A DNA stretch of 64,000 nt from Acidimicrobiia bacterium UBA5794. GTDB taxonomy: Bacteria; Actinomycetota; Acidimicrobiia; Spongiisociales; UBA5794. Positions within the stretch are counted from its first letter, which is position 1. Every line of letters starts with the position of its first letter. The DNA lies in contig DIDS01000011.1 in the NCBI GenBank assembly GCA_002418265.1, forward strand, positions 1-64,000, written 5' to 3'. The notes under the pieces were generated by a model that saw nothing but the letters and a program-made list of their open reading frames with translations, was not told where the DNA came from and ran no database searches. The translations under genes were made by a program, and so were the position numbers. Below, piece after piece: positions 26,050 to 35,026 of this stretch.

Positions 26050-27704
26050 CCTCGACCCCTTGCACGGCGATAGTGTCGGATGAGAGCGTTCGTGGATGCG
26101 TCGTGATCGAGATCCGGTGTCACGTCCGATGTCAGCTCGTCGATCAATGTCGTGGCGAGCTGTTTGCCAAGTTCGACTCCCCACTGGTCAAATGAGTCAA
26201 TTCCCCAGACAACGCCTTGCGTGAACACCTTGTGCTCGTAGAGCGCCACGAGTTGGCCGAGGACACGAGGGTTGAGTTGCGGGGCGAGAATCACCGATGT
26301 CGGTCGATTTCCGGGGAAGGTTCGGTGATTCACCTGACCAGCGGGTACGCCCGATGCAGCAACCTCGTGCTGGGTTCTCCCAAACGCAAGAGCCTCTGAT
26401 TGGGCAAACATGCTTGCGATGAGGATGTCGTGCTGGTGAGCGTGGTCTTCGTATGGCTCAATGAATCCGATGAGGTCTGCAGGTACGACGGTCGTGCCCT
26501 GATGAAGGAGTTGATAGAAGGCGTGCTGACCGTTGGTTCCTGGTTCTCCCCACACGATTGGACCCGTGTCGAGGTCGACCGGTGAGCCGTCGAGACGGAC
26601 GCTCTTTCCGTTCGATTCCATGTCGAGTTGTTGGAGATAGGCTGGGAAGCGGTTGAGGTCTTGGGCATATGGCAGGACTGCATAGGTCGGATATTTCAGG
26701 ACATTGCGATACCAGATGCCGATCAGACCCATGAGTGCTGGTACATTTCGTTCGATTGGGGTGTTTCGGAAGTGCAGATCGACGGTTCGGAACCCGTCGA
26801 GCATGTCTCGAAACGATTCCTGACCGATTGCGATCATCAGCGACAAGCCGATTGCAGAGTCCATCGAGTAGCGTCCCCCAACCCAGTCCCAGAATTCAAA
26901 CATGTTTTCAAGGCGGATACCGAAACTGGCTACCCCTGAACGGTTCGTGGAGACGGCCACGAAATGATGCGCCACTGCCGCCTCATCTCCCAACCGGTCG
27001 ATCAACCATGCACGGGCCCGGTTGGCATTGGAGATGGTCTCGAGTGTGGTGAAGGTCTTGGAAGACACAATGAACAGGGTTTCGGCGGGGTCCACGATCG
27101 CCAGGACCGCGCTCAGCGCGGCAGGGTCGACATTCGAGACGAAATGGCATGTGATGTCTGGGTGCGCGAAAGGGCGAAGAGCGCGATACGCCATTGATGG
27201 CCCGAGATCGGACCCACCTATCCCGATATTCACAACGTGCCGAATCCTCGTGTCCGTGAATCCGGTTTTCGAACCGTCTCGTATTCCGTCACTGAAACGT
27301 CCCATGCGGTCCAATTCGTTGTGAACCTCGGGCACCACATCCTTCCCGTCGACGGTGAACACATCGCTTTGGGAAGCACGTAGTGCTACGTGGAGGACGG
27401 GTCGATCCTCGGTCACGTTGATTCGTTCACCAGCGAACATCGCTTCGATTCGGGTACTGAGACCGGCCTGATCGGCGACGTGCACGAGGAGTCGAATCGT
27501 TTCGTCGGTCACCAGGTGTTTCGAAAGATCGACCTCGAGATCGCCCACTGTTTTCGTGAACGTGTCAGCTCGATGCTGATCTGATGAAAACAGTGTTCTG
27601 AGGTCAGGGATTCCTGTAGAAGCGTGGGCCATCAGGTCCAACCACTCCTGTGTCTCAGTGATTCGAGGCATGTCGGTGACGGCGTCTCGCCAGTTCTCGG
27701 TCAT
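26046..27704 (-). CDS. pgi: Glucose-6-phosphate isomerase
   Basis: The protein has 552 aa, the long bacterial/eukaryotic form. Two sugar isomerase (SIS) domains are present. Signature pieces are VNIGIGGSDLGP near residue 150, FIVSSKTFTTLET and the C-terminal QGVVWGIDSFDQWGVELGKQLA. It interconverts glucose 6-phosphate and fructose 6-phosphate. The ATG at 27704 overlaps the zwf stop; the frame extends further upstream but only inside zwf. It sits with zwf, gnd and PMM, linking glycolysis, the pentose phosphate path and mannose phosphates. Confidence 0.95.
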   Translation of the reverse strand: MTENWRDAVTDMPRITETQEWLDLMAHASTGIPDLRTLFSSDQHRADTFTKTVGDLEVDLSKHLVTDETIRLLVHVADQAGLSTRIEAMFAGERINVTEDRPVLHVALRASQSDVFTVDGKDVVPEVHNELDRMGRFSDGIRDGSKTGFTDTRIRHVVNIGIGGSDLGPSMAYRALRPFAHPDITCHFVSNVDPAALSAVLAIVDPAETLFIVSSKTFTTLETISNANRARAWLIDRLGDEAAVAHHFVAVSTNRSGVASFGIRLENMFEFWDWVGGRYSMDSAIGLSLMIAIGQESFRDMLDGFRTVDLHFRNTPIERNVPALMGLIGIWYRNVLKYPTYAVLPYAQDLNRFPAYLQQLDMESNGKSVRLDGSPVDLDTGPIVWGEPGTNGQHAFYQLLHQGTTVVPADLIGFIEPYEDHAHQHDILIASMFAQSEALAFGRTQHEVAASGVPAGQVNHRTFPGNRPTSVILAPQLNPRVLGQLVALYEHKVFTQGVVWGIDSFDQWGVELGKQLATTLIDELTSDVTPDLDHDASTNALIRHYRRARGRG

Positions 27705-29071
27705 CGTGTCAACCATTCCGTACCGTTGGGGAGGATCTGATCGGCTGTCGATGGTCCCCAACTTCCGAACGGATAGGGGTGAACCGGTGATTGGTCGGTC
27801 AGGATCGGATCAACGATGCGCCACGCTTCTTGAACGCCATCCTGACGACCGAACATCGCCGAGTCGCCCTCAAGGGCATCCTGAAGGAGTCTGCCGTATG
27901 CCTCAGCGCCCGCGTTCTGGTCGCCTTCAACAGTGAAGTCCACCGGTTCGCTCACCATCTCGGATCCTGTGAGCCGCGCCCGCATGGACAGCGTGATCTC
28001 TGCGTCTTTCTCGGTACGGAACGTCAGGCGGTTTGCTCCCAACGCTTGGGCGTCAGCGGCAAAGAGCGAAACCGGTGGTCGATCAAACTGAACGACAGCC
28101 TCCGTGACTGTTCTTGCAAGCCCCTTTCCGGCTCGTATGATCCACGGGATACCAGCCCACCGCCATGAGTCGATCTCCAACCGCACGGCTGCATAGGTTT
28201 CGGTGTCTGAATCCGGTTTCACGCCATCTTCCTTGAGGTATCCATCGTATTGGCCTCGCACGACATCACCCGGCGTCAGGGCGTTGATGGCTCTCAGTAC
28301 CCGTGATCGCTCATCGCGAAGTGCATCGGGTCCATCCGACAACGGTGGTTCCATCGCCAGCAGGGTGACCATCTGAAACACGTGGTTTTGGATGACATCG
28401 CGAATGGCGCCGACGTCGTCGTAGAACGAGCCCCGTCCTTCCACTCCGAAATCCTCTGCAAGGGTGATCTGAATCTCGCGAATGTATTGCCTGTTCCAGA
28501 TCGGTTCCAGAATGGTGTTGGAGAATCGAAACACCATCAGATTCTGAACGGCATCCTTCCCAAGGAAATGGTCGATCCGGAACACTTGCTCTTCTGGGAA
28601 GGAACGATGGATGATTTTGTCGAGTTCAGTCGCACTTGCACCGTCGCGTCCGAACGGCTTCTCCACCACGAGCCGCCCCGACTTGTGAAGCTCGACGGAA
28701 GACAGGCCCTCCACCACATCGTCAAACAGGCTCGGGGGAATCGCAAGATAGAAGACTGGCCGGGTTCGCCCCTGGAGCCGCTTGACGATGGCTTGGTACG
28801 TCGCCTTGTTTCGATAGTCGCCTTCGACATAACAAAGGTTTGCTGCGAGGCGAGAGAACACATCCTCGTCAATGTTCTTACCCGCATCCTTGAGTGAGGC
28901 TCGGGCGTGGTCTCGTAGTTGCTCGTCATCCCAGGGGCTCGCGGCAACCCCAACGACGGGAAAATCAAGGTGATTGTCTGCTGTGAGATCGTAGAGAGCG
29001 GGGAACAGTTTCTTGTGGGCAAGGTCGCCGCTGATACCGAACAGAACGAGGCAGTCGGACACCATGTTCAT
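27701..29071 (-). CDS. zwf: Glucose-6-phosphate 1-dehydrogenase
   Basis: The protein has 456 aa. The NADP-binding motif is GISGDLAHKKLFPALY (about residue 12) and the substrate/catalytic segment is RIDHFLGKDAVQNL (about 165). Its C-terminal domain ends DQSPVHPYPFGSWGP. It catalyses the first step of the oxidative pentose phosphate path. Actinobacteria often encode OpcA next to zwf; it is absent here. Start ATG at 29071 overlaps gnd; an ATG six bases in (MVSDC) is equally possible. Confidence 0.95.
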   Translation of the reverse strand: MNMVSDCLVLFGISGDLAHKKLFPALYDLTADNHLDFPVVGVAASPWDDEQLRDHARASLKDAGKNIDEDVFSRLAANLCYVEGDYRNKATYQAIVKRLQGRTRPVFYLAIPPSLFDDVVEGLSSVELHKSGRLVVEKPFGRDGASATELDKIIHRSFPEEQVFRIDHFLGKDAVQNLMVFRFSNTILEPIWNRQYIREIQITLAEDFGVEGRGSFYDDVGAIRDVIQNHVFQMVTLLAMEPPLSDGPDALRDERSRVLRAINALTPGDVVRGQYDGYLKEDGVKPDSDTETYAAVRLEIDSWRWAGIPWIIRAGKGLARTVTEAVVQFDRPPVSLFAADAQALGANRLTFRTEKDAEITLSMRARLTGSEMVSEPVDFTVEGDQNAGAEAYGRLLQDALEGDSAMFGRQDGVQEAWRIVDPILTDQSPVHPYPFGSWGPSTADQILPNGTEWLTR

Positions 29072-30102
29072 GGGGTATGTCCCTTTTGATCGTGCCCCTT
29101 TTCAACGTGCCCGCCGAATTGGTGGCGCATCGCTGAGAGCAGTTGATTGGCAAACTCGTCACGCCCACGGCTGTCAAATCGTTCGAATATGGCTGCCGCG
29201 AGAATCGGAGCAGGAACCCCCTCCTCAACGGCACTGAGCAGCGTCCATCTGCCTTCACCCGAGTCAGACACACGCCCCGAATACCCATCAAGATTCGGGT
29301 TGCTTGCAAGCTCCGCGGCGGTCAGGTCCAGCAGCCACGAGCCGATGACGCTGCCACGTCGCCACACTTCGGTGATGGCGGGAATATCAAATTCATACGA
29401 GTAATGGTCCGGATTCCGCAAGGGTGCTGTCTCAGCATCGTGCTCTCGCGCCTTGGTACCAACATCAGCGTGGTGGAGGATGTTGAGTCCTTCAGCCAGG
29501 GCGGCCATCGACCCGTATTCGATTCCGTTGTGGACCATCTTGGTGAAGTGTCCTGCCCCACTCGGTCCGCAGTGGAGGTAGCCCTGTTCTGCCGTGGTGG
29601 GTTCACCTTCTCGACCGGGTGTCCGAGGTGCGCTTCCAACGCCAGGGGCCAAGCTTGCAAAGATGGGATTGAGGTGGGACACCGCCTCATCGTCACCGCC
29701 GATCATGAGGCAGAACCCTCGTTCAAGGCCAAAGACACCGCCACTCGTGCCAACATCGACAAGGCGTATCCCGCGTTCTGCCAGGACACTCGATCGTTGA
29801 AGATCATCCTGGTAATACGAATTTCCGCCATCGACGATGATGTCTCCGTCAACGAGATGCGTGGCAAGCTCGTCGATCACGTTACCCGTCACAGGAGCAG
29901 GCACCATGACCCACACTGCTCGCGGAGCAGTCAGGGTATTTGCCAAATCATCGAGATTCGTCGTTCCGATTGCTCCGTCGGCTTCAAGGTTTGCAACGGA
30001 AGCGTGATCCACGTCATAAACCACCACTCGGTGTCCGTCTCGAAGCAGGCGCTTGGCAATACTGGCTCCCATCCGACCCAATCCGAGCAGCCCGAGTTCC
30101 AT
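29068..30102 (-). CDS. gnd: 6-phosphogluconate dehydrogenase (decarboxylating), short form
   Basis: The protein has 344 aa, the short GntZ/YqeC-like class. It begins GLLGLGRMGASIAKRL with the Rossmann motif. DVGTSGGVFGLERGFCLMIGG holds the substrate loop, and the catalytic Lys/Asn lie in GAGHFTKMVHNGIEYG. It makes ribulose 5-phosphate. Short forms are often NAD-linked, which would leave zwf as the NADPH source; the cofactor is not certain. GGAAGGAG lies before the chosen ATG. First gene of the five-gene sugar phosphate operon. Confidence 0.93.
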   Translation of the reverse strand: MELGLLGLGRMGASIAKRLLRDGHRVVVYDVDHASVANLEADGAIGTTNLDDLANTLTAPRAVWVMVPAPVTGNVIDELATHLVDGDIIVDGGNSYYQDDLQRSSVLAERGIRLVDVGTSGGVFGLERGFCLMIGGDDEAVSHLNPIFASLAPGVGSAPRTPGREGEPTTAEQGYLHCGPSGAGHFTKMVHNGIEYGSMAALAEGLNILHHADVGTKAREHDAETAPLRNPDHYSYEFDIPAITEVWRRGSVIGSWLLDLTAAELASNPNLDGYSGRVSDSGEGRWTLLSAVEEGVPAPILAAAIFERFDSRGRDEFANQLLSAMRHQFGGHVEKGHDQKGHTP

Positions 30103-30322
30103 GATGTCATGCTCCTTCCCTAGGTGGATGTGACAACTCCACTGAGGCCCGTGTGGTCGATTGTCCGCAAGCCAATGCTCATGTGTTCTGCACCCTGTAC
30201 ATAGAATCTTATGCGCCGAAGAAGGAACGACAAACGGCGGAGGCTCCTTTGACACATCCAGCACCGTCGTTTCGAACGTTTGTGTTTGGTCGAAGCCCGA
30301 ACATCGCACCCGGGTTGGTGTG

Positions 30323-31135
30323 ATGGTGCCCAATCGATCCTTCGATCTGGTGATCACCGACGTTGATGGAACCCTCGTCACCACGGACAAGCAGCTCACC
30401 CAATCATCGATCGACACCGCACGGGAACTCCACGATGCGCGAATCGCACTGATGATCACAAGCTCACGACCACCCAGGGGCCTACGGATGCTGATCGAAC
30501 CCCTCGCACTCACGACCCCGATCGCGGCGTTCAACGGCGGCATGTTGGTTGCAACTGATCAGTCAGTCATCGAGCGGCACCATCTTCCGCAGGACTGTCT
30601 GGTGCCGATCTACGAAATGCTCACGAGTCGCGGTTTGGACGTTTGGGTCTATACCGCAACCGAGTGGTTTGTGCCCAACGAGTCAGGCCCTCATGTCGAT
30701 CAAGAGATGCGAGCAGTCCAGTTCTCTCCCACGGTGAGAGCCGGCTTGGAGGGCATCACCGAGGTGGCGAAGCTCGTGGCCGTTCAGGATGACCACGCGG
30801 TCGTTGCTGATGCCGAAAAGGAGGTTCAGCGACGCTTTGGTGGAGCTGTGGCCGCCGCCCGATCCCATCCGTACTACTTGGACATCACCCATCCTGAAGC
30901 GAACAAGGGCAAGGTGGTCGAGTTCGCGGAGTCCAACCTTGGAGTGCAAAGGGACAGAATCGTCGTGGTTGGTGACGGGCGGAATGATCTCGCAATGTTC
31001 AACAAGGCTGGGTTGAGCATTGCCATGGGAAACGCTGCCCCCGACGTTCAAGCCGAAGCCGATGAGGTCTCCCGCTCCAACGACGATGACGGCTTCACGT
31101 TCGCGATGAGGCAGTACGTTCTCAACAGGGCGTGA
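30323..31135 (+). CDS. Cof-type HAD-IIB phosphatase
   Basis: The protein has 270 aa. Motif I is ITDVDGTLVTTDKQL, motif II MITSSRPPRG, motif III Lys in EANKGKVVEF and motif IV VVGDGRNDLAMF followed by SIAMGNAAPDVQAEAD, the usual Cof/YidA set. These enzymes dephosphorylate sugar phosphates or flavin mononucleotide. It is divergent from the gnd operon across about 220 bp, which fits a role in sugar phosphate metabolism. The ATG at 30323 is three bases after a possible GTG; the frame reaches 30161 without supporting signals. Confidence 0.85.
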   Translation: MVPNRSFDLVITDVDGTLVTTDKQLTQSSIDTARELHDARIALMITSSRPPRGLRMLIEPLALTTPIAAFNGGMLVATDQSVIERHHLPQDCLVPIYEMLTSRGLDVWVYTATEWFVPNESGPHVDQEMRAVQFSPTVRAGLEGITEVAKLVAVQDDHAVVADAEKEVQRRFGGAVAAARSHPYYLDITHPEANKGKVVEFAESNLGVQRDRIVVVGDGRNDLAMFNKAGLSIAMGNAAPDVQAEADEVSRSNDDDGFTFAMRQYVLNRA

Positions 31136-31227
31136 GCCTTGGGTGTCTTCCCCGGACGTTGAGGGCTACAAGCTCTCCTTGCGAGGGACTTGATGAGGTG
31201 GTCGTATCAACCCATTGGCCGGATTCC

Positions 31228-31926
31228 TCACATGCGTCCACTCGGCACGAGTGATGCAGGAATCATGACGCTCCCGTCGCTCATCTCGTGAATGGTGTCG
31301 ACACGATCGAGCTGGGACACGTCATGTGTCACCATCACCGTTGCTACACCACGATCGTGGGTCAATTCGGCCAGCAGATCGACGATCTGTGTTCCACGTT
31401 CGTGATCAAGCGCCGACGTCGGCTCGTCCACGAGGAGAATGTCAGGGTCGTTGATGAGCGCGCGAGCGATGCCGACGCGCTGTCTTTCCCCACCCGAAAG
31501 CTGATGAGGACGTCGGTCCAACCGTGCCCCGAGACCCAGACTGGTGAGTAGCGCGATTGCGTCGTGGCGTCGGGCCCGTGGACGGCCACCACTCAGATGC
31601 ACGCTGGCGAGCAGCTGATCGGTGGCCGTCAAAGCGCCGAGGAGGTTGACACCCTGAAACACAAAACCGATCTTGTTGGCGCGGACCAAAGTGCGCTGAC
31701 CATCGCTCAGATCGGTGACGTCAACACCACCGAGGACCACGGACCCGGACTGGGGTCGAAGAAGAGTCCCGGCAACGGCGAGCAAACTTGACTTGCCGGA
31801 TCCCGAAGGTCCAACAACGGCGGCAAACTCTCCCCGTTCCACGTTGAGGTCAACATGGTCCAGGGCTGTGAGGGTGTGGTCACCATCGGGGTAGGTGAGG
31901 GTGATGTTGTCGAGCTTGAGGGTCAT
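31228..31926 (-). CDS. ABC transporter ATP-binding protein (MacB/LolD type)
   Basis: The protein has 232 aa. Walker A is GPSGSGKSS (about 39), the Q-loop region VFQGVNLLG, the signature LSGGERQRVG and Walker B ILLVDEPTSALD. It is the size and type that energises MacB/LolCDE-like permeases. It overlaps the permease gene by four bases. Together they make a type VII ABC system working at the membrane, with no periplasmic or outer membrane partner encoded nearby. Confidence 0.93.
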   Translation of the reverse strand: MTLKLDNITLTYPDGDHTLTALDHVDLNVERGEFAAVVGPSGSGKSSLLAVAGTLLRPQSGSVVLGGVDVTDLSDGQRTLVRANKIGFVFQGVNLLGALTATDQLLASVHLSGGRPRARRHDAIALLTSLGLGARLDRRPHQLSGGERQRVGIARALINDPDILLVDEPTSALDHERGTQIVDLLAELTHDRGVATVMVTHDVSQLDRVDTIHEMSDGSVMIPASLVPSGRM

Positions 31927-32975
31927 TTGCTGCCTCCCAGTGCAGTCAGAGGATCGACCTTCGTGATCGATCGAATTGCCAGGGCGGCGCCGAGCAATCC
32001 GATCGCCACCATGATCAGGAGTGGATACACCGTGGTAGCCACATCCGAGACGAAAGGAACGCTTCCTGACACGAGCTCACCGATCATGAACCCGGTGATT
32101 CCTCCGATCAGGGCGGAGGCTGTCAGGACGATCAATGCCTGGCCAAGGGCATCAGCCAACAGGTAGCGAGTCGACGCTCCCATGGCCTTGAGCACCGCGA
32201 CATCATGCCGGCGTTGGATCGTCCACACCGTGAAGAACGCCCCGATGACGAGTGCAGAGATCACAAGAAGGAAACCACGAATCATCTGAAGTGACCCGTT
32301 CTCGGCTGGGAAACTTCCAATGGCTGAAAACGTGTCGTTGAGGGGTTTGACAACGGACCCCTTGATGGGCTGACCGTCGATTCCGCTGTCTGCTTGCAAT
32401 GCGAACACGGTTGCGCTGCCGTCGTTCCCTGTGATCTGTTGCCAGTCGTGAAGGTCCATCCACACGACGGGGGAATGGGAGAACGAATGTCCGCTTGGAA
32501 CGATCGAAACGGCAAAAGTTGAATCACTGATGGTCAAGCGATCGTTCGTCGACAGTTGGTGTCTATCCGCAAGAGCCGAGGGGATGACAACCGTTCCGTC
32601 AGTTCCGAGTTGGCTTGGAGCGAGAAAGGTTCCCGTTTCGGCTGCGAACAACACGACAGGTATCGACGAGTCGCCTGCTGTCATGGTTGCCCTGCTTATT
32701 CCGAGTGGCGTTGCGGCGGTGACACCCGGCAGCTGAGTCCATTGTTCGATGTCGTGCGTCCTGAGACGGCTTTGGTCGTACGAGGGCCCATCGCCAGAGT
32801 CCTGGAACACGATGTGCGTCGCCTCAAGATGCTCAATGGCTGAGACGTTGTCGGCAGCCAGACCCGCCGTAAGGCCAGACAACATGACTACCAGGAGAGC
32901 AACGAGTGCCACAACGGTTGTCATCAGCGCAAAACGGCCCCTGGCGAACCAAAGGTCTCGGAGACCAACAAACAT
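31923..32975 (-). CDS. FtsX/MacB-family ABC transporter permease
   Basis: The protein has 350 aa. One N-terminal membrane helix (about 18-42) is followed by an extracytoplasmic domain of about 190 residues and three C-terminal helices (from FLLVISALVIGAFFTVWTI on). That is the MacB/FtsX topology, but with a single helix trio. The cytosolic coupling segment RRHDVAVLKAMGAS is the family signature. Substrate could be a lipoprotein, peptide or antibiotic. The ATG at 32975 has AAAGGAG upstream; the longer frame lies in the control region. It is divergent from a two-component system and probably controlled by it. Confidence 0.9.
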   Translation of the reverse strand: MFVGLRDLWFARGRFALMTTVVALVALLVVMLSGLTAGLAADNVSAIEHLEATHIVFQDSGDGPSYDQSRLRTHDIEQWTQLPGVTAATPLGISRATMTAGDSSIPVVLFAAETGTFLAPSQLGTDGTVVIPSALADRHQLSTNDRLTISDSTFAVSIVPSGHSFSHSPVVWMDLHDWQQITGNDGSATVFALQADSGIDGQPIKGSVVKPLNDTFSAIGSFPAENGSLQMIRGFLLVISALVIGAFFTVWTIQRRHDVAVLKAMGASTRYLLADALGQALIVLTASALIGGITGFMIGELVSGSVPFVSDVATTVYPLLIMVAIGLLGAALAIRSITKVDPLTALGGSK

Positions 32976-33051
32976 TTCGACTCCTTTGTGATTGAAAAAC
33001 CTGTGATTGATTGCCTTGTGTCCATCGTGGATCACCACCATCAGGAAGACA

Positions 33052-33137
33052 TCAACCGGCTGGTGAGTCATCAGAATCATTCGGTTGGCAGAAGAATCAA
33101 CCGATCGGTTGACCAACACGGGAAATGCATCGTGTTG
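33052..33137. promoter_or_regulatory. Operator cluster between ABC transporter and two-component system
   Basis: TCAACCGATCGGTTGA (33097-33112) is a perfect 16-bp palindrome. A partial copy, TCAACCGGCTGGTGA, is at 33052-33066, and a half site CGGTTGG at 33082-33088. A second dyad, CAACACG/CGTGTTG, spans 33114-33137. They sit in the 182-bp gap between the divergent genes, so the response regulator may bind here and control both sides. Confidence 0.6.
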
Positions 33138-33157
33138 CTGGGTCGTACCATTGAACA

Positions 33158-34318
33158 ATGATCCGTTTCCCCGGCCCAGATGCACTGGCATCGGCTCGTT
33201 GGGTCACCATGGGGCTTCACGGCCTGTTCTTGGTGCTGACTGTCGTTGCTGTTTTACAGGCAGATACCGGTGTGGCTCTTGTGGCGGGTGGTGCCCTGGC
33301 CGGTTGGTACCTGGTCGGCATTGTGTTCATCGGGGATCGCGGTTCGGGATACGCCATCACGTGGGTGGCGGTTCTGACACTGGGTTGGGCAGCAGTGACG
33401 ATGACTTCGACTCCTGATTTTGTTTGGCTGGCGTTCCCGCTCTTTTTCTTGAATCTGGTTCTTCTTCCGCCACTGATTGGGATTTCGGTGGTTGTTGTCG
33501 TGACCGCGGTGGCGATCGTGGGGCTGGACCGCGACGGAACGCTTGAGATCGGTGAGGTCGTGGGACCAGCAATCGGGGCTTCGGTCGCTGTGGTTTCGAC
33601 GATGGCCTATCGCGCCCTGGCTTCTGAACATCATCGGACCCAACAACTCCTTGCCGAGCTCGGAGAGACACGGGGACGTCTGGTTGCAGCGGAACGAGAA
33701 AAGGGAGCACTCATCGAGCGTCGTCGCTTGGCCCGAGAGGTCCACGACACCATTGCCCAGGGACTTTCAAGCATCATCCTTCTCACTCGTGCGGCAGCCT
33801 TGGCTCCAGCCGACAGTCAAGCGGCCATGGACCAGATCGGCGAGATTGCCAAGGACAATCTGGACGAAGCACGCCGGATCGTTTCGGCGCTCAGCCCCCA
33901 AGATCTTGAGGGCGGGACGCTGCCGATGGCCGTAGAACAGGCCACCCTGGTTGCAGGCGAGGCCTCGGGTGTTGATACCGACTTCTGCCTTGTCGGGGAT
34001 CCATCCCCACTCCCGGTTGTGCAGGAGTTGACGCTTCTGCGAGTGGCACAGGGAGCGCTTGCCAACGCTTCCCAACATGCCAAGGCACGTCACGTACAGG
34101 TGACTCTCTCGTATCTCGAAGATAGAACGACCCTCGACATCGTCGATGATGGGATCGGGTTCGCAACCGAGTCAGTGGCCACTCGCACGGATGGATCAGG
34201 TTTCGGACTGCAAGTGATGCGAGATCGCCTCAACGAGGTTGCAGGATCCCTCACGATCGAGTCCACTCCTGAGGAAGGCACCGCAATCGTGGCATCGATC
34301 CCTTGGAGGGAGACATGA
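33158..34318 (+). CDS. NarL-type sensor histidine kinase
   Basis: The protein has 386 aa. About five N-terminal membrane helices (15-150) have only short loops, so the stimulus is probably sensed in or at the membrane. The HisKA_3 dimerisation domain has its phospho-acceptor in RRRLAREVHDTIAQGLSS (about 190-207). The HATPase domain shows a VAQGALANASQHAKA N-box, DIVDDGIGF and GSGFGLQVMRDR. The architecture resembles LiaS/DesK-like kinases that report envelope stress. It overlaps the response regulator gene by four bases. Confidence 0.92.
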   Translation: MIRFPGPDALASARWVTMGLHGLFLVLTVVAVLQADTGVALVAGGALAGWYLVGIVFIGDRGSGYAITWVAVLTLGWAAVTMTSTPDFVWLAFPLFFLNLVLLPPLIGISVVVVVTAVAIVGLDRDGTLEIGEVVGPAIGASVAVVSTMAYRALASEHHRTQQLLAELGETRGRLVAAEREKGALIERRRLAREVHDTIAQGLSSIILLTRAAALAPADSQAAMDQIGEIAKDNLDEARRIVSALSPQDLEGGTLPMAVEQATLVAGEASGVDTDFCLVGDPSPLPVVQELTLLRVAQGALANASQHAKARHVQVTLSYLEDRTTLDIVDDGIGFATESVATRTDGSGFGLQVMRDRLNEVAGSLTIESTPEEGTAIVASIPWRET

Positions 34319-34953
34319 CCAATATCCGAATCCTGATTGTGGACGATCATCCTGTTGTTCGCGCCGGACTTCGCGCCGTAATCGAGAGCCAGGACGACTT
34401 CTTGGTTGTCGGTGAGGCCACAACGGGCGAGGAGGCTGTTCGTCGTGTCGAGCGCGACAAGCCCGATCTTGTGTTGATGGATCTCCAGATGCCAGGGATG
34501 GGAGGCGCTGTGGCCACGCGTCAGATCTGCAAGTTCGATCCGGCGCCGTTCGTTGTCGTGCTGACCACATACGACTCCGATGCAGACATCCTGTCAGCCC
34601 TCGATGCGGGAGCTGTTGGGTATCTCCTCAAGGATGCCCCTCCGGATGTGCTGTTCGAATCGATCCGATCTGCTGCCCGCGGTGACACCGTTCTGTCACC
34701 CGCTGTCGCCTCTCGGCTGGTGGATCGCGTGCGCCGCCCTTCCACGAATACTTTGAGTGGGAGAGAAATGGAAGTGCTTGATCTTGTCGCCGAGGGTTTG
34801 GCGAACAAGGCTGTTGCGCGCCGACTCCATGTGAGCGAAGCCACCGTCAAGACGCATCTCGTGCACATCTTCACCAAGCTCGATGTCAGCACCCGAACCG
34901 CAGCCGTCGCCGCTGCGGTTGACCGTGGACTCATCCGTCTGGATGGCTCCTGA
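34315..34953 (+). CDS. NarL/FixJ-family response regulator
   Basis: The protein has 212 aa. The receiver domain (about 1-120) has the acidic pair in ILIVDDHPVV, the phospho-acceptor Asp in DLVLMDLQMPGM, and Thr/Lys at VVLTTYDSD and GYLLKDAPP. The C-terminal LuxR-type HTH reads LSGREMEVLDLVAEGLANKA...VSEATVKTHL. It is a DNA-binding transcription factor, most likely for the divergent ABC transporter genes and itself. The ATG overlaps the kinase stop (ATGA). Confidence 0.94.
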   Translation: MTNIRILIVDDHPVVRAGLRAVIESQDDFLVVGEATTGEEAVRRVERDKPDLVLMDLQMPGMGGAVATRQICKFDPAPFVVVLTTYDSDADILSALDAGAVGYLLKDAPPDVLFESIRSAARGDTVLSPAVASRLVDRVRRPSTNTLSGREMEVLDLVAEGLANKAVARRLHVSEATVKTHLVHIFTKLDVSTRTAAVAAAVDRGLIRLDGS

Positions 34954-35005
34954 TGCGGGGTTGTCGATGATCGACACCCCCACGACACAACTCGGCATTC
35001 GCCTT

Positions 35006-35026
35006 TTGAGCTGAAGCTGAAAAGCT
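35006..35026. repeat. Short heptamer array between convergent genes
   Basis: TTGAGCT, GAAGCTG and AAAAGCT fill part of the 73-bp gap between the convergent response regulator and GH130 genes, ending at the GH130 stop codon. The AGCT-rich variant resembles those at 9.5 and 60.07 kb. Confidence 0.5.
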
